From an uncultured Succinatimonas sp. (GTDB lineage Bacteria > Pseudomonadota > Gammaproteobacteria > Enterobacterales > Succinivibrionaceae): a stretch of DNA of 22,547 nt. The position numbers and the translations under genes are program-made. The stretch spans positions 1-22,547 of the forward strand of contig CAJKNC010000014.1 in the NCBI GenBank assembly GCA_905201175.1. The letters run 5' to 3'. The notes beneath the pieces were generated by a model that saw only the letters and a program-made list of their open reading frames with translations, was not told the DNA's origin and searched no databases. Below are positions 22,537 through 22,547 of this stretch, piece after piece (position 1 is the stretch's first letter; each line of letters begins with the position of its first letter).

Positions 22537-22547
22537 TTGTTATGAAA

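Overview
The window reads as chromosomal DNA from a low-GC gammaproteobacterium. The evidence is the miaB-ybeZ-ybeY-ybeX-lnt operon, a neighbouring Gln/Gln/Met tRNA cluster with encoded CCA ends, an E. coli-like YdiJ, a YgiW-type OB-fold protein and an RmuC. Codon use is AT-rich throughout (TTA/CTT Leu, CCT Pro). A Succinivibrionaceae/Aeromonadales-type host is my inference; nothing in the window proves it. No insertion sequence, CRISPR array, rRNA or replication origin was seen.

Left part, minus strand (1-6858): an AT-rich inverted repeat lies past lnt. Upstream of it come lnt, ybeX (corC), ybeY, ybeZ (PhoH-like) and miaB, packed with gaps of 3-9 nt. The 5' end of this run is a Fic toxin gene overlapping miaB by 8 nt. 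Before fic sits a short unmarked gene for a 52-residue VbhA-like antitoxin carrying a T-x3-E-N inhibitory motif. Antitoxin and Fic are in the same frame, separated only by TGA-ATT. One extended -10 promoter stands before the antitoxin, so the toxin-antitoxin pair may be transcribed with five RNA-modification, ribosome and envelope genes. Further out is a secreted YgiW/YdeI-like protein with its own terminator.

Middle part, plus strand (7148-16791): a strong promoter drives tRNA-Gln(TTG), tRNA-Gln(CTG) and elongator tRNA-Met. Then come ydiJ (FAD/Fe-S D-2-hydroxyacid oxidoreductase, TTG start), an overlapping ICMT-like membrane methyltransferase, a first acetohydroxyacid synthase pair (ilvI-ilvH), a TPR-SUFU gene, and a second ilvI-ilvH pair. 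The second large subunit has Phe where acetohydroxyacid synthases usually have the substrate-selecting Trp, so the two isozymes may have split roles.

Right part (16788-22547), minus strand: rmuC converges on the second ilvH with overlapping stop codons. Then come ilvD (561 aa short form, the pathway step two after acetohydroxyacid synthase), a YeiH-family membrane protein and a CysL/YeiE-like LysR regulator. Two good dyads near these last genes are operator candidates. At the right edge a plus-strand promoter leads into a 17-bp hairpin and a possible start codon.

Functionally, the window joins a translation/envelope operon headed by an apparently intact Fic module to a branched-chain amino acid block with duplicated first-step enzymes plus ilvD. 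ilvC and ilvE are not in the window.
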